A stretch of DNA of 64,000 nucleotides from Paraburkholderia hiiakae (GCF_904848665.1 NZ_CAJHCQ010000001.1:186001-250000), one strand, 5' to 3'; shown: positions 1-10,178, counted from the first letter of the stretch. Numbers and translations are program-made. Notes: generated from the sequence alone by a model not told the origin.

Positions 1-247
1 GATCGCGGCGGTCTACCACGTCAATGCGAACAACGGCGGCGGCAACGCCACGCTGTACACGGTTGGTGGTTCGTACAACCTGTCCAAGCGCACGCTGCTC
101 GACATCCAGGCAGGCACGGTGCAGAACAGCAAGACGGCCAACTTCGGCCTGAACGCCAACAACTTTGGTACGGCGGCTGCAACCACGAACCCGCTGCCGG
201 GCCACAGCCAGGTTGGTGTGTACGCAGGTATCCAGCACTCGTTCTAA
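1..247 (+). CDS. Outer-membrane porin, C-terminal fragment
   Basis: This is the last 81 codons of a gene that enters from the left edge; the frame begins at base 2 and ends in TAA at 245-247. The translation alternates polar and hydrophobic residues in short strands (YTVGGSYNLSKRT, DIQAGTVQNS). It finishes with VGVYAGIQHSF, and the terminal Phe is the C-terminal signature of an outer-membrane beta-barrel recognised by the BAM machinery. The sequence resembles the final strands of the Gram-negative general porins (OmpC/Omp32 type) that are numerous in Burkholderiaceae, which form trimeric diffusion channels. Two stem-loops follow the stop. Substrate selectivity cannot be judged from this fragment. 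Confidence 0.9.
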   Translation, partial: IAAVYHVNANNGGGNATLYTVGGSYNLSKRTLLDIQAGTVQNSKTANFGLNANNFGTAAATTNPLPGHSQVGVYAGIQHSF

Positions 248-311
248 TTTGAAGCGAGTGTAGACAGAACAGCTACATCGACGTTTTCACGCTGCTGCGA
301 GAGGCGCGTAT

Positions 312-347
312 CGGTGCGATGTCCGAAAGGGTATCGCACCGTTTTTT
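312..347 (+). terminator. Rho-independent terminator after the porin gene
   Basis: A perfect 9-bp stem (cggtgcgat at 312-320 with atcgcaccg at 333-341) is followed by six T residues at 342-347. It lies 65 bases after the porin stop and reads in the porin direction. Confidence 0.85.
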
Positions 348-352
348 ATGCT

Positions 353-387
353 GGGGACGGGCCGCGAAAGCGGCGCCGTCCCCTTTT
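353..387 (+). terminator. Second stem-loop, tandem with the porin terminator
   Basis: A GC-rich stem pairs 353-365 with 370-383, with one bulged base and a GAAA loop, and is followed by TTTT at 384-387. On the minus strand the exit side is not T-rich, so this is more likely a back-up for the porin than a terminator for glnB. Confidence 0.5.
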
Positions 388-446
388 CTATTGGTGCATC
401 AAGTGCTTCGTGTACTTCGGGGGCCGGCCGTGCAAAGCGAGCGGCC

Positions 447-860
<414 letters not shown>

Positions 861-2972
861 TCACGCCGAGGGCTTGCCCGCAGGCGCCGCGCTTGCCCCA
901 CTCGCTTCGTCGGGTACCCGCTCCAGATCGGCGAGCCACACCACCGACTCCGAATCGCTCGGCGCGCGCCAGTCGCCGCGCGGCGAGAGCGAGCCGCCCG
1001 AGCCGACCTTCGGCGCATTCGGAATGCAGGTGCGCTTGAACTGGCTCTGCCGGAAGAAGCGGTCGAGGAAAATGCGCAGATTGCGCTTGATCGCCGCGAG
1101 ATCGTACTGATTGCGCACGACTTTCGCGTTCTCGGGCCACGCCCCGGCTTCCCGGTCGCCCCACGCGTGGCGCGCGAGGAACGCCACCTTCGACGGCGCG
1201 AAACCGAAGCGCAGCGTGTAGTAGAGGTTGAAGTCCTGCAGCTCGTATGGCCCGATCGTGCTCTCGGTTTTCTGCTCGGGCGCGCCATCGGACTTGCCCG
1301 GAATCAGCTCCGGGCTGATGTCCGTGGCGAGAATCGCTTCGAGCACGTCGCGGCCGCTCTCCCCGTTCTGGCCAATCTGGCCCGTTTCGGCCACCCAGCG
1401 CACGAGATGCGTGATGAGCGTCTTCGGCACGCTCGCGTTCACGTTGTAGTGCGACATGTGATCGCCCACGCCGTACGTGCACCAGCCGAGCGCAAGCTCG
1501 GAGAGATCGCCCGTGCCGATCACGATCGCGTGATTGAAGTTAGCGAGGCGGAACAGGTGATTCGTGCGCTCGCCGGCCTGCACGTTTTCGAAGGTGATGT
1601 CGTAGGTTTCGTTGCCTTCCGAATACGGATGGCCAAGGTCTTCGAGCATCTGCATGCAACTCTGGCGAATGTCGATTTCGCGCGCCGTGCAACCCACGAG
1701 CGCCATCAGTTCGCGCGCCTGGCGCAGCGTGCGCTCGCTCGTCGCGAACCCGGGCATGGTGTACGCGAGGATGTTCGCGCGCGGCAGCCCGAGGCGATCC
1801 ATCGCCTTCGCGCACACGAGCAGCGCATGCGTGGAGTCGAGGCCGCCCGAGACGCCAATCACCACTTTCTTGATGCCCGCCTGCGAAAGCCGCTGCACGA
1901 GCGCCTGCACCTGGATGTTGTAGACCTCGTTGCAGCGCTCGTCGCGGCGCTTCGGATCGGCCGGCACGTAGGGGAAGCGCTCCACGCGGCGCGACAGCGC
2001 GAGCGTTTCGCGCGCCCACGCGCCCTCGCCCGCCAGCTCACATGAAATCACGCGGAACTTCGCGACTTCTTCGGCGTGGCGGCGAATCGAATCGCCGAAC
2101 GTGGTCTGGCGGATGCGCTCCTGCTGCAGCCGCGCGAGATCGACGTCGGCGAAGATGAGGTGCGAGTCGTCGGAGAAGCGCTCCGATTGCGCGAGCAGCT
2201 CGCCGTTTTCGCACACGAGTGCGTGGCCGTCCCAGGCCATGTCGGTGGTCGATTCGCCCTTGCCCGCCGAGGTGTACAGATACGCAGCGAGACAACGCGC
2301 CGACTGTTGCGACACCAGCTGCTGCCGGTAACCCGCCTTGCCCACCACGACATTCGACGCCGAAAGATTCACCAGCACCGAAGCGCCCGCGAGCGCCGCG
2401 AACGACGACGGCGGAATCGGCACCCAGACGTCCTCGCAGATCTCCACGTGAAAGCGCAGACCCGCGATCTGCGGCACCTCGAACAGCAGCGACGCGCCGA
2501 ACGGCACGTCCGCGCCGGCGAGACGCACGGTGTCGGTGCTCGCGACATCGGCGGGACTGAACTGGCGCGGCTCGTAAAACTCGCCGTAATTCGGCAGGAA
2601 ACTCTTCGGCACAACGCCCGCGACACGCCCGCCCGCCACGACCGCGGCGCAGTTGAAGAGCGAGTGACCCGCGCGCACCGGCAGACCGACGATCATCACG
2701 AGCGGCAGCGAGGCCGAGGCTTCCACGATCTGCGCGAGCGCTCGCTCGCAGGCGTCGAGTAACGCTTGCTGATGGAACAGGTCGTCGCAGGTATAGGCCG
2801 AAAGGCCAAGCTCGGGGAACGCGACGAGCGCCGCGCCCTTCGAAGCGGCCTCGCGCGCGAGCGCGAGCGTCTCGGTGGCGTTGAATGCGGGATCGGCCAC
2901 GCGGCAGCGGGGCACGCCCACGGCCACGCGCGCAAAGCCGTGCGTATAGAGATTGAAGAAACGCTCTTTCAT
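861..2972 (-). CDS. nadE: Glutamine-dependent NAD+ synthetase
   Basis: NadE converts deamido-NAD+ to NAD+ using glutamine-derived ammonia and ATP, the last step of NAD synthesis. The protein has 703 residues from the ATG at 2972 (MKERFFNLY). The frame stays open 40 codons further upstream, but that stretch reads through the 10-bp repeats and looks non-coding. The N-terminal nitrilase-type glutaminase domain has the Glu-Lys-Cys triad at about E54 (FPELGLSAY), K123 ([10 protein letters not shown]) and C179 (VEICEDVW). The C-terminal synthetase domain carries the ATP-pyrophosphatase P-loop SGGLDST. It is the first gene of a nadE-glnB operon. Confidence 0.96.
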   Translation of the reverse strand: MKERFFNLYTHGFARVAVGVPRCRVADPAFNATETLALAREAASKGAALVAFPELGLSAYTCDDLFHQQALLDACERALAQIVEASASLPLVMIVGLPVRAGHSLFNCAAVVAGGRVAGVVPKSFLPNYGEFYEPRQFSPADVASTDTVRLAGADVPFGASLLFEVPQIAGLRFHVEICEDVWVPIPPSSFAALAGASVLVNLSASNVVVGKAGYRQQLVSQQSARCLAAYLYTSAGKGESTTDMAWDGHALVCENGELLAQSERFSDDSHLIFADVDLARLQQERIRQTTFGDSIRRHAEEVAKFRVISCELAGEGAWARETLALSRRVERFPYVPADPKRRDERCNEVYNIQVQALVQRLSQAGIKKVVIGVSGGLDSTHALLVCAKAMDRLGLPRANILAYTMPGFATSERTLRQARELMALVGCTAREIDIRQSCMQMLEDLGHPYSEGNETYDITFENVQAGERTNHLFRLANFNHAIVIGTGDLSELALGWCTYGVGDHMSHYNVNASVPKTLITHLVRWVAETGQIGQNGESGRDVLEAILATDISPELIPGKSDGAPEQKTESTIGPYELQDFNLYYTLRFGFAPSKVAFLARHAWGDREAGAWPENAKVVRNQYDLAAIKRNLRIFLDRFFRQSQFKRTCIPNAPKVGSGGSLSPRGDWRAPSDSESVVWLADLERVPDEASGASAAPAGKPSA

Positions 2973-3031
2973 TTCGATAACCTTGAGGCGGGCGCGCTGC
3001 GCACGATAGCGCACGCTCTGACGTTCGGGCT

Positions 3032-3071
3032 GCTTGATGCCGCTTGATGCCGCTTGATACCGCTTGATGGC
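3032..3071. repeat. Four tandem 10-bp repeats upstream of nadE
   Basis: The unit gcttgatgcc occurs four times in a row (3032-3041, 3042-3051, 3052-3061 as gcttgatacc, 3062-3071 as gcttgatggc). The array lies 60-100 bases before the nadE start and about 130 bases before the divergent gene at 3202, so it sits inside the shared control region. A 10-bp period puts each copy on nearly the same face of the DNA helix. Confidence 0.9.
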
Positions 3072-3201
3072 GCGTGGCTGCCGACGCTGCAAGAGGCGCG
3101 GCGGTCCTCACCCGCTCGGGACGTTTGCTTTACCATGACCGTTTGCTGCGGCAGGCGCTGCTGAAACCCCACGCCGCTTCCCACGCCAACGGGCACGCAA
3201 G

Positions 3202-4374
3202 TTGAATCAGGAACATTTCGATTATCGCACGGGCATCCTCGGCTCACTGTCCGAGGTCGACGCCGCCGAATGGAACGCGCTGCTCGCACGCCAGGCGCAG
3301 CCTACGCCCTTTTTACGCCACGAATTCCTCGCGGCGCTCGACGCCACGCGCTGCACCACGCCGAACGATGGCTGGGCCGCGCAGTTCGTCACGCTCACCG
3401 ACACGCGCACGGGGCGCCTCGCCGCCGCCGCGCCGGTGTATCTCAAGGGTCACTCGTACGGGGAATACGTGTTCGATTGGGCCTGGGCCGACGCCTACAA
3501 GCGCAACGGCCTCGAGTACTACCCAAAGCTCTTGTGCGCCGTGCCGTTCACGCCGGTGCAGGGCACGCGCCTGATCGCCGCCGACGCAACCGCGCGCCGC
3601 CATCTGGCCGCAACGCTGCTCGCCTTCGCGGAGCAGGCCGACGTCTCGTCGCTACACGTGCTCTTCCCGACCACGGAAGACGCCGAGGCGCTGACCGACC
3701 TCGGCATGATGCAGCGTGACGGCGTGCAGTTTCACTGGCTCAACGACGGCTATCGCGACTTCGAGGACTTCCTCTCCACGCTTGAACAGAAGAAGCGCAA
3801 GAACATTCGCGCGGAACGCCGCAAGGTGAGCGAGGCGGGCGTGACGATGCGACGCGTGCGCGGCGAGGACATCAGCGACACCGAGTGGCGCTTTTTCAGC
3901 CGCTGCTACCGGCAGACGTACCGCGAGCATTTCTCGTCGCCGTATCTGAATCTCGACTTCTTCCGCATGATCGGCGAGACGATGCCGGAAAATCTGCTGC
4001 TCGTGATCGCCGAGCGCGAAGGCAAGCCGATCGCGAGTTCGCTCGTGGTCTGGCAGCGCGGTGAGAACGGTCAGGGCGGTACGCTCTATGGCCGCTACTG
4101 GGGCGCGCTCGAACACGTGCCCTGCCTGCACTTCGAGACCGCGTACTATCAGCCGCTCGAGTTCTGCATCGAGGAAAAGCTCGACGTGTTCGAAGGCGGT
4201 GCGCAAGGCGAACACAAGATGGCGCGCGGTTTCCTGCCCACCGCGACGCGCTCCGCGCACTGGCTCGCCCACCCTGCCTTCTCCGACGCCGTTGCGCGCT
4301 TTCTTGAAAGCGAGACGAACCATATTCACGCCTATATGCACGAGCTCAATGAGCGCAATCCTTTTCGTGCCTGA
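3202..4374 (+). CDS. FemAB-like / GNAT-fold acyltransferase (COG3146 type)
   Basis: A 390-residue protein of the FemAB-like family (DUF482, called peptidogalycan biosynthesis/recognition). Members have a duplicated GNAT-like fold; the substrate is generally unknown. The recognisable central segment includes FLSTLEQKKRKNIRAERRKV and the HFETAYYQPLEFCIEEKLDVF region with EGGAQGEHKMARGF, which is strongly conserved in this family. The start used is TTG at 3202, giving MNQEHFDYR; no ATG fits the N-terminus better and the Shine-Dalgarno is weak. It is divergent from nadE, and its TGA overlaps an ATG (TGATG) of the frame containing the next gene, suggesting coupling. The family assignment is firm and the biochemical role is not. 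Confidence 0.85.
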   Translation: MNQEHFDYRTGILGSLSEVDAAEWNALLARQAQPTPFLRHEFLAALDATRCTTPNDGWAAQFVTLTDTRTGRLAAAAPVYLKGHSYGEYVFDWAWADAYKRNGLEYYPKLLCAVPFTPVQGTRLIAADATARRHLAATLLAFAEQADVSSLHVLFPTTEDAEALTDLGMMQRDGVQFHWLNDGYRDFEDFLSTLEQKKRKNIRAERRKVSEAGVTMRRVRGEDISDTEWRFFSRCYRQTYREHFSSPYLNLDFFRMIGETMPENLLLVIAEREGKPIASSLVVWQRGENGQGGTLYGRYWGALEHVPCLHFETAYYQPLEFCIEEKLDVFEGGAQGEHKMARGFLPTATRSAHWLAHPAFSDAVARFLESETNHIHAYMHELNERNPFRA

Positions 4375-4463
4375 TGCACCTGACGCGCCTGATGCGTGCG
4401 GAAAACCCGCGCGCAGCGTGTCCTGAAACGCCCTCGCCCATCACGATCATCGCTTCCAGAACT

Positions 4464-4775
4464 ATGCCGTGGTTCCTCTATATGCTCGAATGCGCCGACG
4501 GCAGCGTGTATACGGGCATCGCCATCGATGTCGCCGCCCGCTTCGCCCAGCACGCGAGCGGCACGGGCGCGCGCTACACGCGCTCGCGCAAGCCGGTGCA
4601 GGTGCTCGCTCAGTTCGAGTTCGCCGACCGTGGGCGCGCGTCGAGCGCCGAATATTGGGTCAAGCGCCTCACCCCGCGAGAAAAGCGCGCGCTCGCGGCC
4701 GGCGCGCGCACGCTCGAATCGGTCCTGCCCCCACCGCCCCTGGATACGGCCTCGGAACCCGAAGCGCCGGAATGA
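4464..4775 (+). CDS. GIY-YIG nuclease-family protein (YhbQ-like)
   Basis: From the ATG at 4464 this is a 103-residue single-domain protein, the usual size for YhbQ/UPF0213 proteins. The GIY-YIG motif reads as LYMLECADGSVYTGIAIDV, followed by the conserved Arg in AARFAQHASGTGARYTRS and by the Glu in AEYWVKRLTPREK. The fold is that of small metal-dependent endonucleases, but cellular roles of these stand-alone proteins are mostly undefined. An in-frame ATG at 4374 overlaps the previous stop and would add 30 residues unlike the family; it may matter for translational coupling. The C-terminal Pro/Glu-rich tail is not conserved. Confidence 0.85.
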   Translation: MPWFLYMLECADGSVYTGIAIDVAARFAQHASGTGARYTRSRKPVQVLAQFEFADRGRASSAEYWVKRLTPREKRALAAGARTLESVLPPPPLDTASEPEAPE

Positions 4776-4943
4776 GCAAACTGAGCAAACGTCATCCGCT
4801 CGGGCGTCTGCTCTTTTCATCGAACGCCCCGACTCAAGCCTAAAGCCGCGCTCAGCCCCCGCCGTTATTGCGCATAAGACGCCGGTCTTAGCCCCCGGCG
4901 TGCGCTCTCATTTCACCTGGCTAGCCGAAGGAACCGGTGAAGC

Positions 4944-7802
4944 ATGAAGAGACCCACTAAAGCGGAGACGAGCCAGCTTGCCCCCGGTTGGCACGGATTG
5001 CGGCGCACGACCGTGGTCCTGCTGCCGCTATGGCTGCTCGCCGCCGTCATGGCGGTGATCGCCGCGGCTAGCCTCGCGATCATGTCGATCCTGCTTGCCT
5101 ATGTGGCAGGGGAAAGCAGCTGGTCGAAGGGCCAGAAAGACGCCGTTCACGCCCTGGAGCGCTATGCGCGCACCGGCGACGAAGCGGATTACCGCACGTT
5201 CCTCGCCGGTATCGCCGTGCCGCTCGGCGACCGCGCGGCACGGCTGGAGATGAACCGCGCGCAACCGGACACCACGGCGATCCGGCGCGGCTTCGCACTA
5301 GGCCACATCGCGCCCGCCGACATGGACGGCATGACCTGGGGCTACCGCACGCTCAAGAACACGCCGTGGATGCGCCCGGCCGTGGCGTTCTGGGACATCG
5401 GCGACCGCTATATTCTGCGTCTCGCCGATACGGGCGAACGCCTGCACGCGCTCGTGCAGGCGGGTGGGCTGCACGCGCCGCAGTCCGCCAGCCTCGTGCG
5501 CGAGTTGCGCGAGATCGACAACCTGCTCGCGCCCATCGAAAGCGGCTTCTCCCACTCGCTCGACGACGCGGCGCGCGCCACGCGCTCGCTCCTTACGCTC
5601 GCGCTCGCCGCCTCCGCCATCGTGCTGCTCGGCGCGTTCTCGCAATTCATCCGCCGTGCGCTTGCGCGCAGCGACCGCCTCGAAGCCGAGGTTCGCAAGA
5701 ACGAGGAGCGCCTCACGCTAGGCTTTGAAGGCATCAACGCCGGGCTCTGGGACTGGGAGGTCGGCAGCCGCCAATGCTACTTCTCGAACTGGCTCTACGA
5801 ACAGCTAGGCTACGAAGTGGGCACGCGCTTCGAAAGCGACACCGGCCTCACACAGCTCGTTCATCCCGACGACCTCACGCTCGTGCGCCACGCGTTGCGC
5901 CAACACCTTGCGCGCGCAACGCCGTTCGACGTGGAATTTCGTCTGCGCACGCTCGCGGGCAGCTACTGCTGGTGCCGCGCACGCGGCCAGGCGGTGCGCG
6001 ACGCGCGCGGGCGCGCTGTGCGCATGGTCGGCTGCCTGTTCGACATCTCCGAGCTAAGGTCTGCCGAAGCGAACGCCTATACTGAACGCGAACTGGCGGA
6101 GGTCACGCTGGCCTCGATCGGCGAAGCCGTGATCCGCACCGATGAAAACGCGCGCGTGACCTACTGCAACGCCGTGGCCGAACGCATGCTCGGCCGCGCG
6201 GCCGCCGATATGCTCGCACAGCCGTTCGACGCGATCTGCGACCTGCGCAACGACGCACATGAACCGCATCGCTTCGAAGTCCTCAAAAATTCACCAGCGA
6301 CGGGCGCGACGGACGTGATGGACGACACAGGCGGCGCGAATCTCCACGTGATGCGTCCGGACGGCTCGCGCCTCGCGGTCGATTATTCGGTGTCGAAGCT
6401 ACGCGACGTGCAGCGACGCGTGATCGGCACCGTCATCGTGCTCTACGACGTGAGCGCGCTGCGCGAACACGCTGCGCGCCTCGCCTACCAGGCGACCCAC
6501 GACGAACTCACCGACATCTACAACCGCCGCGAGTTCGAGCGGCGTCTCGCCGCGCTGCTCGACGATGGCGGCAGTGCGCAGCCCGGAGAGCCTGGCCACG
6601 CGGTCATGTTTCTCGACCTCGACCAGTTCAAGGTCGTCAACGACACCTGCGGACATTCAACCGGCGACGAACTGATCCGTCAGGTCTGCCGCGTGCTCAA
6701 AAGCGAGTTGCGCGGCGAGGACATCATTGCGCGTCTGGGCGGCGACGAATTCGGCGTCGTGCTGCCGCACTGCACGGCGGCGCACGCATCGCTGCTCGCG
6801 GAGAACCTGCGCGCGGGCATTGCCGCGATCCGCTTCACGGGCGCCGGCCGCATCGTGCCGACGAGCGTGAGCATCGGACTGGTCGGCGACGCGGCGGGCC
6901 TCGTTTCCGTCAAGGAAGTGATGAAGGCCGCGGACGTAGCGTGCTACATGGCGAAGAAGAAAGGCCGCAACCGCGTGCACCGCTTTCGCGATGACGACGA
7001 GGAACTCTCGCAAACGCACGCGCAGATGGCGTGGGTCTCCGATATCAAGACCGCGCTCGAAAATGGCCAGTTCTGCCTGTTCGGCCAGGAGATTCTCTCG
7101 CTTGCGCAGGCATCGTCAGCCGACGACACGCACGTCGAACTGCTGCTGCGCATGCAGACCGCCTCCGGCGCGCTCGTGGAGCCATCCGCGTTCATCGGCG
7201 CGGCGGAACGCTTCGATCTCATGCCGGCCATCGACCGCTGGGTGATCGCGAGCGCGTTCGCGATGATCGCCGAAGGCACGCACCATTACGGCACCTGGTC
7301 GATCAACCTCTCGGGCGCCTCGCTCGGCGACGAGCAGCTCGCCGACTATATCGAGGAACAGCAGCGCATCTGGTCCATCCCGTTCGAGCGCGTGTGCTTC
7401 GAGATCACCGAAACCGCGGCGATCACGAACATGGACGACGCCATCAAGCTCATCGAGCGCCTGCGCGCGCAGGGCTGCCGTTTCGCGCTCGACGACTTCG
7501 GCGCGGGCATGTCGTCGTTCAACTACCTCAAGCATCTGCACGTCGATTATCTGAAGATCGACGGCAGCTTCATCCGCGGCATCATCGACAGTCCGCTGGA
7601 TCAGGCTATCGTGCGTTCGATCAACCAGGTCGCCCACGCAGCGGGCAAGCTGACGATCGCCGAGTGCGTGGAGGACGCCGCCATCGTGGACTGGATGATC
7701 GCGATGGGCGTGGACTACGCGCAGGGCTACGGCGTGGGCAAGCCTGCGCGGTTCGACATCCTGCGCGGGCCTGAACTGCGCGACGTCGCTGCAGTGGGCT
7801 AA
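4944..7802 (+). CDS. Membrane PAS-GGDEF-EAL c-di-GMP turnover protein
   Basis: This is a 952-residue inner-membrane sensor. A transmembrane helix at about residues 25-55 and a second at about 211-235 flank a periplasmic sensing segment. Two PAS-like domains follow (about 250-375 and 380-505), then GGDEF and EAL. The GGDEF motif is intact (ARLGGDEFGVV, near residue 598), and RGED five residues upstream is a product-inhibition I-site. The EAL motif reads ELL (E about 731), but DDFGAG (about 849), YLKIDGSFI, NLS and the ETA segment are all kept, so both diguanylate cyclase and phosphodiesterase activity are possible. The start at 4944 has gaagga about 10 bases upstream. It is followed by a bidirectional terminator. 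The signal sensed is unknown. Confidence 0.92.
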   Translation: MKRPTKAETSQLAPGWHGLRRTTVVLLPLWLLAAVMAVIAAASLAIMSILLAYVAGESSWSKGQKDAVHALERYARTGDEADYRTFLAGIAVPLGDRAARLEMNRAQPDTTAIRRGFALGHIAPADMDGMTWGYRTLKNTPWMRPAVAFWDIGDRYILRLADTGERLHALVQAGGLHAPQSASLVRELREIDNLLAPIESGFSHSLDDAARATRSLLTLALAASAIVLLGAFSQFIRRALARSDRLEAEVRKNEERLTLGFEGINAGLWDWEVGSRQCYFSNWLYEQLGYEVGTRFESDTGLTQLVHPDDLTLVRHALRQHLARATPFDVEFRLRTLAGSYCWCRARGQAVRDARGRAVRMVGCLFDISELRSAEANAYTERELAEVTLASIGEAVIRTDENARVTYCNAVAERMLGRAAADMLAQPFDAICDLRNDAHEPHRFEVLKNSPATGATDVMDDTGGANLHVMRPDGSRLAVDYSVSKLRDVQRRVIGTVIVLYDVSALREHAARLAYQATHDELTDIYNRREFERRLAALLDDGGSAQPGEPGHAVMFLDLDQFKVVNDTCGHSTGDELIRQVCRVLKSELRGEDIIARLGGDEFGVVLPHCTAAHASLLAENLRAGIAAIRFTGAGRIVPTSVSIGLVGDAAGLVSVKEVMKAADVACYMAKKKGRNRVHRFRDDDEELSQTHAQMAWVSDIKTALENGQFCLFGQEILSLAQASSADDTHVELLLRMQTASGALVEPSAFIGAAERFDLMPAIDRWVIASAFAMIAEGTHHYGTWSINLSGASLGDEQLADYIEEQQRIWSIPFERVCFEITETAAITNMDDAIKLIERLRAQGCRFALDDFGAGMSSFNYLKHLHVDYLKIDGSFIRGIIDSPLDQAIVRSINQVAHAAGKLTIAECVEDAAIVDWMIAMGVDYAQGYGVGKPARFDILRGPELRDVAAVG

Positions 7803-7817
7803 TCGAGCGCCCATGAA

Positions 7818-7850
7818 AAAACCGCACGGCCTCCCGGCGCGTGCGGTTTT
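7818..7850. terminator. Bidirectional terminator between the GGDEF-EAL gene and ppa
   Basis: An 11-bp perfect stem pairs aaaaccgcacg (7818-7828) with cgtgcggtttt (7840-7850). The A-run on the left and T-run on the right give a U-tract in both directions between two convergent genes. Confidence 0.85.
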
Positions 7851-7873
7851 CAATCAAGCGTCAAGCGTGCGAT

Positions 7874-8401
7874 TTACTTCTTGAAGTTCGCAACGCCTTC
7901 GGTGATTTCCTTGTGGGCGGCTTCGATGCCGACCCAGCCTTCGACCTTGACCCACTTGCCCTTTTCGAGCGCCTTGTAGTTCTCGAAGAAGTGCTTGATC
8001 TGATCCTTCAGGTACTCGGGCACGTCGTCGAGCGACTTGAGGTTGGCCGTCATCGGGCAGACCTTGTCGTGCGGAACCGCGATCAGCTTCGCGTCGACGC
8101 CCGACTCGTCGGTCATCTGCAGCATGCCGAGCGCGCGCGAGCGCACGACGGAGCCGGCCAGCAGCGGGAACGGCGTGATCACGAGCACGTCGACCGGGTC
8201 GCCGTCGCCCGAGAGCGTCTGCGGAATGAAGCCGTAATTCACGGGATAGCGCATGCCCGTGCCGACGAAACGGTCGACGACGAGCAGGCCCAGGTCCTTG
8301 TCGGCTTCGTATTTCACCGGATCGCTTTGCGCGGGAATCTCGATGATCACGTTGAAGTCTTGCGGCAGATCCTTGCCGGCGGGGACATTTGCAAAGCTCA
8401 T
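7874..8401 (-). CDS. ppa: Inorganic pyrophosphatase (family I)
   Basis: A 175-residue soluble pyrophosphatase that hydrolyses PPi to drive biosynthetic reactions, the standard length for bacterial hexameric family I enzymes. The metal-binding signature DGDPVDVLV (in SGDGDPVDVLVIT) is present, as are the conserved KYEADKD and YPVNYGFIPQT segments. The start is ATG at 8401 (MSFANVPAG), preceded by an AGAGAG Shine-Dalgarno; the open frame upstream to 8536 is not family-like. A perfect -10 hexamer lies about 80 bases upstream. It converges with the GGDEF-EAL gene. Confidence 0.97.
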   Translation of the reverse strand: MSFANVPAGKDLPQDFNVIIEIPAQSDPVKYEADKDLGLLVVDRFVGTGMRYPVNYGFIPQTLSGDGDPVDVLVITPFPLLAGSVVRSRALGMLQMTDESGVDAKLIAVPHDKVCPMTANLKSLDDVPEYLKDQIKHFFENYKALEKGKWVKVEGWVGIEAAHKEITEGVANFKK

Positions 8402-8482
8402 GAGCGCTCTCTGTTGAGAAGGGAAAAAGCGACGGCTCGCGCGCAAAACCGGCGCGAAACCAGACGTTGGAGGATGGACGCC

Positions 8483-8488
8483 ATTATA
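8483..8488 (-). promoter_or_regulatory. Candidate -10 element for ppa
   Basis: The minus strand reads TATAAT here, a perfect sigma-70 -10 hexamer about 82 bases before the ppa start, in otherwise GC-rich sequence. I see no good -35 at 16-18 bases. Confidence 0.5.
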
Positions 8489-8696
8489 GCCAATCGGCCA
8501 GGGCGGCCGGCGCTTCGGCCCAGGGCTTTCCCGCACGCAGATGAAGTGCCTGCTGAATTCGCGCGCATGGCGCCTGCACTTGGCGCGATAATGAACCGGC
8601 CGGCGCGGCCCGCCATCGGGCGATCCGAGGCACCCTCCGGCGACGTTTCCCGTTTTGCGTTTCCCCTCGTTTCACCCCCATTTACGAGGCGCATGC

Positions 8697-10136
8697 ATGG
8701 AAGAAGCGAAGCACTTCATCGGCGGCGAATGGCAATCGCCCGCCAGCGGCGAGACGCTCGCCGCGATCGATCCCTCCAGCGGCCAGCCCTTCGCGCAGCT
8801 CGCGCGCGGCAATGCCACCGACATCAACGACGCCGTCACCGCCGCGCGTAAAGCCTTTGAGGGCTCATGGGGCGCATTGAGCGCCACTGAACGTGGGCGC
8901 CTGCTGTTCGCACTCTCGGGCCTCGTCGGCCAGCACACGGAAGAACTCGCGCAACTCGAAGCGCGCGACACCGGCAAGCCGCTCAAGCAGGCGCGCGCCG
9001 ACGCCGCCGCGCTCGCGCGCTATTTCGAGTTCTACGCCGGCGCCGCCGACAAGCTGCACGGCGAGACCCTGCCCTACCAGGCCGGCTACACGGTGCTCAC
9101 GGTGCGTGAGCCGCACGGCGTGACGGGCCACATCGTGCCCTGGAATTACCCGATGCAGATCTTCGGCCGCAGCGTGGGCGCGGCGCTCGCCACCGGCAAC
9201 GCGTGCGTGGTGAAGCCCGCCGAGGACGCCTGCGTGTCGCTGCTGCGCGTGGCCGAACTGGCACGCGTTGCCGGCCTGCCCGCCGGGGCGCTCAACATCG
9301 TCACCGGGCTTGGGCATGAGGCGGGCGCGGCGCTCGCCTCGCATCCCGGCATCGACCACATCTCGTTCACCGGTTCGCCGCAAACGGGCAAGCTCGTCAC
9401 GCAGATGGCCGCCGAGCACCACGTGCCCGTCACGCTGGAGCTGGGCGGCAAGTCGCCGCAAATCGTTTTCGCCGATGCCGATTTCGACGCCGCGCTGCCC
9501 GTGCTCGTGGCCGCGATCGTGCAGAACGCGGGGCAGACCTGTTCGGCAGGCAGCCGCGTGCTGATCGAGCGCGGCGCGTACGAGCCGCTCATCGACCGGC
9601 TCGCGGCGTCGTTCGGCAAGCTGCGCGTGGGCCCGGCCAGCGCCGATCTCGACTGCGGCCCGCTCATCAACGAGAAGCAGCGCCAGCGCGTGCGCGGCTT
9701 TCTCGACGAAGCAGCCGCAAGCCGTATCGCCACGGTGGCAAGCGGCAGGCTCGAAGCCGATGCGCCGAGTGGCGGCTTCTACGAAGTCCCGACACTGCTG
9801 CGCGACGTGCCGCCGCAAAGCCGTCTTGCGCAGGAAGAGGTGTTCGGGCCCGTGCTCGCAGCGATGCCTTTCGAGAGCGAGGAAGAAGCGCTCGCGCTCG
9901 CCAACGGCACGCTTTATGGCCTGGTCGCCGGCATCTGGACGCGCGACGGCGCGCGCCAGATGCGTCTTGCCCGGCGCGTGCGCGCGGGCCAGGTGTTCGT
10001 CAACAACTACGGTGCGGGAGGCGGCGTCGAATTGCCGTTCGGCGGCACACGGCATTCGGGACACGGGCGCGAAAAAGGCTTCGAGGCGCTCTATGGCTTC
10101 ACCGTGCTGAAAACGATCGCGATCCGGCACGGCTGA
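8697..10136 (+). CDS. NAD(P)-dependent aldehyde dehydrogenase
   Basis: A 479-residue member of the ALDH superfamily, oxidising an aldehyde to the acid. The catalytic residues are present: Glu at about 248 in TLELGGKSP and nucleophilic Cys at about 282 in NAGQTCSAGSRV; WNYPMQIFG and NACVVKPAE form the cofactor-binding region. The start ATG at 8697 has GAGG eight bases upstream; an in-frame ATG at 8655 lacks one. The next gene, a short-chain dehydrogenase, starts 42 bases after the stop, and an MFS transporter follows, so a substrate-specific catabolic cluster is likely. The substrate cannot be deduced; betaine aldehyde or hydroxy-aldehyde-type enzymes are the nearest in general appearance. Confidence 0.9.
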   Translation: MEEAKHFIGGEWQSPASGETLAAIDPSSGQPFAQLARGNATDINDAVTAARKAFEGSWGALSATERGRLLFALSGLVGQHTEELAQLEARDTGKPLKQARADAAALARYFEFYAGAADKLHGETLPYQAGYTVLTVREPHGVTGHIVPWNYPMQIFGRSVGAALATGNACVVKPAEDACVSLLRVAELARVAGLPAGALNIVTGLGHEAGAALASHPGIDHISFTGSPQTGKLVTQMAAEHHVPVTLELGGKSPQIVFADADFDAALPVLVAAIVQNAGQTCSAGSRVLIERGAYEPLIDRLAASFGKLRVGPASADLDCGPLINEKQRQRVRGFLDEAAASRIATVASGRLEADAPSGGFYEVPTLLRDVPPQSRLAQEEVFGPVLAAMPFESEEEALALANGTLYGLVAGIWTRDGARQMRLARRVRAGQVFVNNYGAGGGVELPFGGTRHSGHGREKGFEALYGFTVLKTIAIRHG

Positions 10137-10178
10137 ACACTTTCGCAGTCAAACAAGCGCCATACAAATGGAGACACC

